From Helochares maculicollis (Eukaryota > Arthropoda > Insecta > Coleoptera > Hydrophilidae), in the NCBI GenBank assembly GCA_033557835.1, contig JAWQRO010000009.1, positions 1 through 64,000 of the forward strand: a stretch of 64,000 nt of DNA, read 5' to 3'. Made by a program: the position numbers and the translations under genes. Each line of letters starts with the position of its first letter. The first letter of the stretch is position 1. Positions 59,145 to 64,000 of this stretch are shown one piece after another. Under the pieces are notes generated by a model. It saw only the letters and a program-made list of their open reading frames with translations, was not told the origin of the DNA and made no database searches.

Positions 59145-60672
59145 ATTTTTATTACATTCCCGTATACTATACGAAGTATAGTAAAGGAAAGTTATTGGGA
59201 TTATGAAAAAATTCTACGAAGAGATTTTGACGGATATCCACGTTTTGAGTGCCCCTGAATCCATTTTAACCATTTTTGGCATGTCTGCGTGACACGATAG
59301 TGGTCAGACCGTTTGAGCTGGAGCAATGAACTTTAGTATACGGCCATCATCGCAAATACTTAGATCTGTATCACTTTTTGAGGCTTGTAGGACCACCGGA
59401 AGTACCTGTTTAACTACACAGCTTTGAAATGTTTTCAATTAAAGTACACTTTAAAATTAAACTATCGGATCGAAATTTCGTGCACATTTTAACTATCACA
59501 AAAAACTCAAAAATACAAATTTTCAACATGATCAGAGTCCCGAAAGTGCTGTTTTTACAATTTTGAAAATTCCAATTTTAGTATGCCTTGGAATAAAAAT
59601 TTTTAGAAAAATGCTAAACATGGAAAATATAACAAAAACAAATAGTCCCGTGTAAATTTGCATTCCGGAAGTGGAACCTTACCGTCATAAATTTCATTTG
59701 TTCTCTGTGTGTGTATATAAATACGATAGCGCCTAGACCGTTTGACGTGAAGTAATAGAATTTAGCATGCGATTATTACCGCAAAAACTTTTGAGGCATG
59801 TAGAACCACCGGAAGTATCCGTTTACTTATACAGTTTTGAAAATTTTTCAAGTAAAGTAGTCTTTAAAATTAAGCTATCGGATTGAAATTTCGTGCACAT
59901 GTTAAATATTACAAAAAACTGATAGATACATATTTTGAATATGATCGGAGCATCGGAAGTACTATTTTTATAATTTTAAAAATTGCAATTTTAGTAGGCC
60001 TTGGAATAAAAAGTTTTACAAAAATGCCAAACATGGAAAATATAGCAATAGCAAATAGTTCCGTGTAAATTTGCAAACCGGAAGTGGGACTTTACCGTCA
60101 TAAATTTCATTTTTACATTCCCGTATACCATACGAAGTACAATAAAGGGAAGGTATTGGGATCGTGAAAAACTGAAAGATACAAATTTTCAACATGATCG
60201 GAGCAATGGAAGTGCTATTTTTATAATTGTTATAATTTTTATAATTTTAGTGGGCCTTGGAATAAAAAAAATTACAAAAATGTTACAAAAATGCCAAACA
60301 TAGAAAATGTAGCAATAACAAATAGTTGTGTGTCAATTTGAAAACCGAAAGTGGAATTTAACCATCATATATTTCTTTTTGATGAATTTATGTTCTAAAA
60401 TTTATTCCTTCAGTTATGAATTCACATTTAAAATGGAAACCGCCGCAAAGAGTTTTTACAAGCGTCTATATTGCAAACTAGTTAAGAGTATATATATTTT
60501 ATAAACACAAAGTCTTATACATTACAAAAAGAGATATTAAATTAAATATTCCGATCTACTGAAACATTGAATATTCCTTATGAATATATTAGTGTTAGCT
60601 ACTGACATTGATTTCTTTTATGTCGTACATATATTTATACGGGAATATTGAGTGGAGACACTCCAGATTATT
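59145..60672 (+). mobile_element. R570 composite element, units plus module B and terminus
   Basis: Right border ACATTCCCGTATACTATACG at 59154, a full R570 unit, a second unit lacking its first part (from about 59705), a third border at about 60115 followed by a truncated unit, module B (about 60380-60610), and finally the reversed left terminus TTATACGGGAATATTGAGTG plus GAGACACTCCAGATT at about 60637-60666. This is the most complete module-B type element in the window and defines both ends of the family. Confidence 0.82.
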
Positions 60673-61007
60673 TAAAATTCATTAACATATCTTATTGAAC
60701 AAGGTGCTCAGAACCTGACGTTAAACTATTCAAATAAAATGAAATCAACTCAAAAGTAGTTTATTAAGGATAAATATGAGTAAATTGTAAATTGCTTCCC
60801 CAACGTGCCGGATTGGATTACAATTTTTAACCGAAGTAATCCTACAATTCTTTGATTATCAACTACTTATTGTGTTCATAATACATCTGTAGCTTTTCCG
60901 TTTTGTGCAATAAGAAGTATTATGATTACGGCAGGTATATTGATTTTGAATCAATATAGGGAGAGAGAGAGAGAGAGAGAGACAAAATTCTCTTCATTCA
61001 TAGAATT
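60673..61007. other. No gene; GA microsatellite
   Basis: A GA run lies at 60959-60983, close to the start of the right arm of inverted repeat 2. Confidence 0.6.
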
Positions 61008-62545
61008 ATTTTCTTTAAATATGCGGTAATACCGTCTGATCTTATCAGCATGACTTGTGCTATAGACCCTGCAAGGAAGTCTCATTTGGGTAATAGAGCA
61101 GTATGCTTGTGTGGGTGTTTCCATCTTTTAATTCGCGAGCTGTGGCCTGGCTGGTGGGTTGCCAACTGCTATGTCATCATTTTCGAGCACATTATGCTGC
61201 CACACTGGCAGCACGCTGGGGCGCTTGTGTGTCTTGGCTTCTGAGCATCTCTGCCATTAGCCATAATCCTTATCATCCCTCCCCTTTTCTCGGGGTCGCC
61301 ATTCGGCTTAATTTTTTTCACAATTAACCTATGGTTACTAGACAAACTTGTCATGCAAGACAGGTAGTATGCAGCGTCCTCTTATGAGAAACTTTCATAG
61401 CTAATTACGACTAGTGTACAGTTATCTGTACTTAAGATAGTCAACATCGGCAGCGTTATGCTACCAACAACTAGATAGCAGCACATCACCTCCAAATTAT
61501 TTATAATTATTTGCTTATAGTTTGTTTTTAAACGGATGATAATAATTGAAACACTTGGTTTTTAGTGAATTATGGATAAATAATGTTGTACTTTGATCGT
61601 TTCTGCATAAATTATTTATATGAAGGTTCGCATTAAAACGGCGGCGTTCAGTAACATACATTTGTTTAACACAGTGCATAACGTAAATTAAATCCGCTAA
61701 TCGAGGCTCTTCATTCAGAGCGAAGCTCAAATCGGCTACGCCCAAGACGTTCCGCATACATTTTGCAACTTTGCTTTCTAGAATTGGTTTATCCTTGAGA
61801 TGTGATTTTAGTTCAGCACTCTCCACCCAACATTCCCGTATCAATATTTGCACTGCATAAAAGTGTCTGCAATTAATAATCTCAACACTACAAACACCTA
61901 CATGCGATGCAAAAATAAAACTGAATTTTCATAATTTTGAGCTGTGATCTTATAACCTAACAAGCGAAACCGACATTCTGAGAATCGCCGCCGACTGCAA
62001 TTGAAGAAGAAGCAGCAACGTACGATTCAAAGTGTAGTTTCCATTTACGAGCAAAATCTCAGTCGGCGCACATCAAATGTTTTCAACCAACTTTAATTTT
62101 CAAATCTAATATTTTCGCTAGTTATATAATTTTATGACAACACTTCATTTTTCAGTTACAAATTACGTTATTAATTATTTTATACTTATCAGAATTAAAA
62201 TTTTGATTTAAAATAAATTCTAGCAAAATAGTAAAAAACCGACGCGGCCAGATTCGAACGTGGTACCTTGGAGTTAGGAAGCGGAAGTCATGACTACTCT
62301 GCCATGAAGTTCGCTTTTGTTTGACGTACGTTACTGGGATATTATATGATGATGATTAATTTTGACTATTTTTCCTCATTTTTGGCTCGATAATCGAGTT
62401 AAAACTATGCATTAGTTTATTAAGTCATGGTTTTTCTTTATTCTGCAGCATCTCAACCGAAAATATTGCTAAAAATTGCAATTTTTGTAGCAGCAGTTTT
62501 AATAAAAAGTGCGTTTCCTGCAGTTCTTTCACCTTGAAACCGTGG
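61008..62545 (-). repeat. Right arm of long inverted repeat 2
   Basis: Inverted copy of 53820-55131 (shared TTTCTTTAAATATGC, CTTATCAGCATGACTTGTGC, GCTCTTCATTCAGAGCGAAG). It contains the second copy of the open frame (61515-61853 on -). The right arm keeps the tRNA-like core. The spacer between arms is about 5.9 kb. Confidence 0.8.
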
Positions 62546-62880
62546 AACGAATTTTAAATCAATAGCTCTATTTAAAGACCTAGTTTACTTGAAAAAATTT
62601 CAAAACTGTGTAGGAAAACAGGCACTTCCGGTGATCGTAGATGCCTCAAAAGTTGATACAGATCTAAGTTTTTGCGATAATAGCCGTATGCCAAATTTCA
62701 TTACTTCACCTCAAACGGTCTGAGCGCTATCCTGCTTAGACACACAGACAGACAACAGGCCAAAAATGGTCAAAATTGATCCAGAGGCACTCAAAACGTG
62801 GAAATCGAAATCTCCAGATCGAATTTTTTCATGATCGCAATACCATCCTATACTTCGTATAGTAATAATAGAAGGTAAAA
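61832..62880 (-). mobile_element. Composite R570/T element
   Basis: Left terminus CTCTCCACCCAACATTCCCG (about 61820-61842), subterminal region, hairpin arms CGCCGACTG and CAGTCGGCG (about 61988-62070), tRNA-like core in reverse (about 62235-62320, CGCGGCCAGATTCGAAC), and a partial R570 unit in - orientation ending near ACTTCGTATAGTAATAATAG. It is the shortest composite with nearly all parts, about 1.05 kb. Confidence 0.78.
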
Positions 62881-63307
62881 AAGGCTTTACAGTCAGCAAG
62901 ATTTTAATACTTAAACTAAGAAATGATTTTTCGGTATAAAAATTTCATAAACGTCTCCCTGGGTTATCGTATTCTTGCCCAGTTTGCCTTTTTGCAAGTC
63001 TCTTAAACGTTTTGTACATTCGTATTATAGTACAGTGATTTTCAAGATAAAGAGTTCATTTCGTTACATTTCGCAACCAACTCATTTCAAGCTTACCCTT
63101 CATTTCTTACGTTTGAAGCGCGAATTCATAGACTTAGAACGAATATCTACCGACGTAGTCATTGATTAATCGAGACTTTTCATTTGAGGATGTTTATGAC
63201 TATTGATTTCGCCGAGATGGGCTCGATGAAATGGCAAAATCGAAAGCGGTAAAATCAAGGCAACACAATGGAAACTGCAGTCATTAGGAAAATGTAAGCT
63301 CAGATAA
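62881..63307. other. No gene recognised
   Basis: Unique-looking sequence before the 15-bp periodic tract; the open frame at 62975-63169 has no family match. Confidence 0.35.
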
Positions 63308-63817
63308 TGTTACAACCGTCTTAAAAGAAAGACCGTAAAAGGAAAATACGTCGTAACCGGCGAAGTTAAAATAAAGACCGTCGAAATTAGGAGAGTCAAT
63401 TTTAAGATCGCTAAATTTGAGAAAGATACATTTAGGAGTACGTATTTTAAGGACACCAATTTTAAGAGTGCCAATTTTAAGGGCACCTATTTTAAGGGTA
63501 ACAAATTTAAGGACGCCAATTTAGCGAAGTCGAATTTAGCGGACGTCACTTAAGCGGACGCTGCTTAAACGGACTAATTTAATGGGCGTCAATGAAACAA
63601 CGCCAATTTAAAGGACACCGATTTACAAGACGCTCATTTAAAACACACCGGTTTGAATGAATATCATTTCAAAAATCTGTTTAAAGAAAGTCGGTTTGAA
63701 AACTACCAATTTCAATATAAACAATTTAAAAGCCGCCAATTCAAAGAGTGCCAACTGAAAGAACGTCAATTTATAAGGCACCAATTAAAAGAATCGAAAT
63801 TTAAAGAACGCAAATGA
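63308..63817 (+). pseudogene. Pentapeptide-repeat-like reading frame, decayed
   Basis: From about 63390 the sequence repeats with a 15-base period (consensus near GACGCCAATTTTAAG). Read in one frame it gives KDTNFKSANFKGTYFKGNKF, then KDANLAKSNLADV, and further on NANLKDTDLQDAHLK. This is the A(N/D)(L/F)XX pattern of pentapeptide-repeat proteins, which fold as a right-handed quadrilateral beta-helix. The frame is open from 63308 to 63550, has four stops within 45 bases (63551, 63566, 63575, 63593), then is open again to a TGA at 63815-63817. The same frame is kept through about 28 repeats, and the two phase slips I see are of three bases. No ATG or flanking domain was found. It could alternatively be a decayed 15-bp minisatellite. 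The function, if any, is unknown. Confidence 0.5.
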
Positions 63818-64000
63818 AATTGTTTGATCATGAAATATTAAGAAAGACGAGGCTGCCTCCGCCCTCGCAAATTTCTCTCAAATTATTCCACTCGATGCTT
63901 CTTTATTTTCAAGAAAAAATATCGTGCCAATTAGAATTTAACGGTGGCGTTTTTGGAGGGGGCGACAAAGAAAATACGCAAGTTGGTGTATTATATTTAT
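63818..64000. other. Window end, no gene recognised
   Basis: No feature seen. Confidence 0.4.

Overview
The window is nuclear DNA of a higher insect, most probably a beetle. The evidence is intron-containing genes with GT-AG splice sites, proteins that align best with Drosophila and other insect families, an insect-specific neuropeptide precursor, AT-rich intergenic DNA and many mariner relics. The species assignment is inference; the sequence itself only shows an insect-like animal genome.

Genes, left to right: (1) the last two coding exons of the E3 ubiquitin ligase KCMF1 on + (2807-4492); its N-terminal zinc-finger exons lie to the left of the window. (2) A complete five-exon Rlip/RalBP1 gene on - (7219-10395), converging on KCMF1; I could join all exons in frame to a 600-residue protein. 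(3) A two-exon RanBPM-like SPRY-LisH-CTLH gene on - (19872-27206, 511 residues), whose 5.8-kb intron is filled with repeats. (4) The signal-peptide exon of an IDLSRF-like neuropeptide precursor (prohormone-4) on + (38505-38640); its later exons were not found. A weak candidate exon on - (about 31618-31832) and a 15-bp-periodic tract at 63390-63817 that reads as a decayed pentapeptide-repeat protein complete the coding inventory.

Most of the rest is repeats. One family dominates: a unit of about 570 bp (called R570 here), present in both orientations, sometimes head to tail in arrays of two or three, bounded by the inverted motif ACATTCCCGTATA / TATACGGGAATGT. Several copies belong to longer composite elements whose other end carries TCTGGAGTGTCTCCACT, and which include either an AT-rich module (module B) or a tRNA-derived module with Pol III A and B boxes plus a 9-bp-stem hairpin (module T). 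There are also about a dozen mariner fragments of several lineages, two large inverted repeats (34533-37986 and 53820-62545), and simple repeats clustered around 38.7-41.4 kb and 46.4-46.9 kb.

The genes do not form an operon or an obvious pathway. KCMF1, Rlip and the RanBPM-like protein act in protein turnover and small-GTPase signalling; the neuropeptide gene is independent. The items most worth a second look are the pentapeptide-like tract, the composite R570 element family, the missing arginine finger in Rlip, and the two long inverted duplications.
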